Under the pieces are notes generated by a model that saw only the letters and a list, made by a program, of their open reading frames with translations, did no database searches and was not told the origin of the DNA. Positions 63,459 to 64,000 of a DNA stretch of 64,000 bases are shown piece by piece; positions within the stretch are counted from its first letter, which is position 1, and each line of letters begins with the position of its first letter. Source of the stretch: Alteromonas_E sp965248545 (GTDB taxonomy: Bacteria; Pseudomonadota; Gammaproteobacteria; Enterobacterales; Alteromonadaceae); assembly GCA_965248545.1 (NCBI GenBank), contig OZ252110.1, positions 2,666,001 to 2,730,000 on the forward strand. Reading direction: 5' to 3'. The translations under genes and the position numbers were made by a program.

Positions 63459-64000
63459 TAGTAGTCATAGGTAAAAGTGGCCAGCTCGCGCGAGCCTGTG
63501 CTGAGTTGTTTAAACAACAACGCGTTGCACATGTTTGTTTGGGACGGGAAGACATTAATATTCTGGACTCAGACTCGATTCAAACAGTGTTAGGGGCCTA
63601 TCAGGAGATTGGCGCAATCATTAATGCATCTGCATACACTGCGGTAGACAAAGCCGAGTCTGAGCAATCTCAAGCTACAGCGATCAACGCTACAGCGGTT
63701 GATTTACTGTACGCGTACGCCTTGTCGGTTAATGCCTTCTTTGTTCATGTTTCAACCGATTATGTGTTTTCAGGTCAAGCCAATACACCGTATTTACCTG
63801 ACGCAGGCTATCAACCCATCAACGCTTACGGTAAGAGTAAGATGTTAGGAGAGCAAGCCATAAATGCACGCGATCCAGAGGGGGCGTGTATTTTGCGGAC
63901 AAGTTGGGTGTATTCAGAGTTTGGGAATAACTTCGTTAAAACTATGCTGCGCCTCTTTGCCGAACGTGACCAGCTCAACGTAATAATGGACCAAGTCGGC
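63455..64000 (+). CDS. rfbD: dTDP-4-dehydrorhamnose reductase, N-terminal part (cut by window end)
   Basis: The first 182 residues are visible. Start MIVVIGKSGQLARAC is the Rossmann GxxGQL motif of RfbD, followed by VINASAYTAVDKAESE-type (INASAYTAVDKAES), VSTDYVFSG and the YGKSKMLGEQ active-site Tyr-Lys. NADPH-dependent last step to dTDP-L-rhamnose. The ATG overlaps the rfbC stop (ATGA). The frame is open to the last base. rfbB is not in the window and may follow or lie elsewhere. Confidence 0.95.
   Translation, partial: MIVVIGKSGQLARACAELFKQQRVAHVCLGREDINILDSDSIQTVLGAYQEIGAIINASAYTAVDKAESEQSQATAINATAVDLLYAYALSVNAFFVHVSTDYVFSGQANTPYLPDAGYQPINAYGKSKMLGEQAINARDPEGACILRTSWVYSEFGNNFVKTMLRLFAERDQLNVIMDQVG

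Overview
The window reads as chromosomal DNA of a free-living, flagellated, aerobic gammaproteobacterium. The support is the gene content and order: rdgB-hemW, leuABCD, pyrG-eno, mutS / cinA-type pncC / recA, a complete ccmABCDEFGHI cytochrome c maturation operon followed by mlaA, a fliK-like gene with a stand-alone FlhB C-terminal domain, and gspAB-like genes. Base composition is moderate and no foreign-looking island stands out. The genus cannot be fixed from the sequence alone. I saw no rRNA, tRNA, CRISPR array, insertion sequence or phage genes.

Layout: 0-7.8 kb holds the end of a DUF2884/YggN-like gene, a nitrate-sensor-type chemoreceptor, the convergent srmB-rdgB-hemW genes and a gspA-gspB-like pair. 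From 8.0 to 27.6 kb is a signalling and export region. Two paralogous modules (8.0-15.2 and 20.4-27.6 kb) each encode an HlyD-type adaptor, a MacB/LolD-type ATPase, FtsX/MacB-type permease(s), an NtrC-type sigma-54 activator and an NtrY-like histidine kinase. Each starts with a recognisable -24/-12 (sigma-54) promoter. Between them lie an EnvZ/OmpR-like two-component pair, two membrane proteins and an ECF sigma factor operon that ends in an unannotated 19-31 residue hydrophobic peptide.

27.7-32 kb: a class-C-type serine hydrolase, a membrane-bound LytTR regulator and an HD-GYP protein with a degenerate HD dyad. 32-37 kb: leuABCD on the minus strand, preceded by a textbook attenuator with a leader peptide carrying five consecutive Leu codons. 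37-45.3 kb: an unknown gene, eno, pyrG and mutS on the minus strand, then pncC and recA (perfect SOS box) on the plus strand. 45.4-48.1 kb: a CadC-like transmembrane regulator, and a secreted protein with a PEP-CTERM-like tail whose promoter is preceded by three TTAGGA repeats at exact 11-bp spacing. 48.3-50.9 kb: fhlB-like and fliK-like genes. 51-59 kb: ccmABCDEFGHI-mlaA. 59-61.9 kb: galE, a small membrane protein and a POT peptide transporter (minus strand). 62 kb to the end: rfbA, rfbC and a truncated rfbD for dTDP-rhamnose synthesis.

The items most worth following are the twin sigma-54-controlled exporter/two-component modules, the leu attenuator, the small peptide in the ECF operon, the helically phased TTAGGA array between a CadC-like gene and a PEP-CTERM-like gene, and the DUF3391-GspB fusion.
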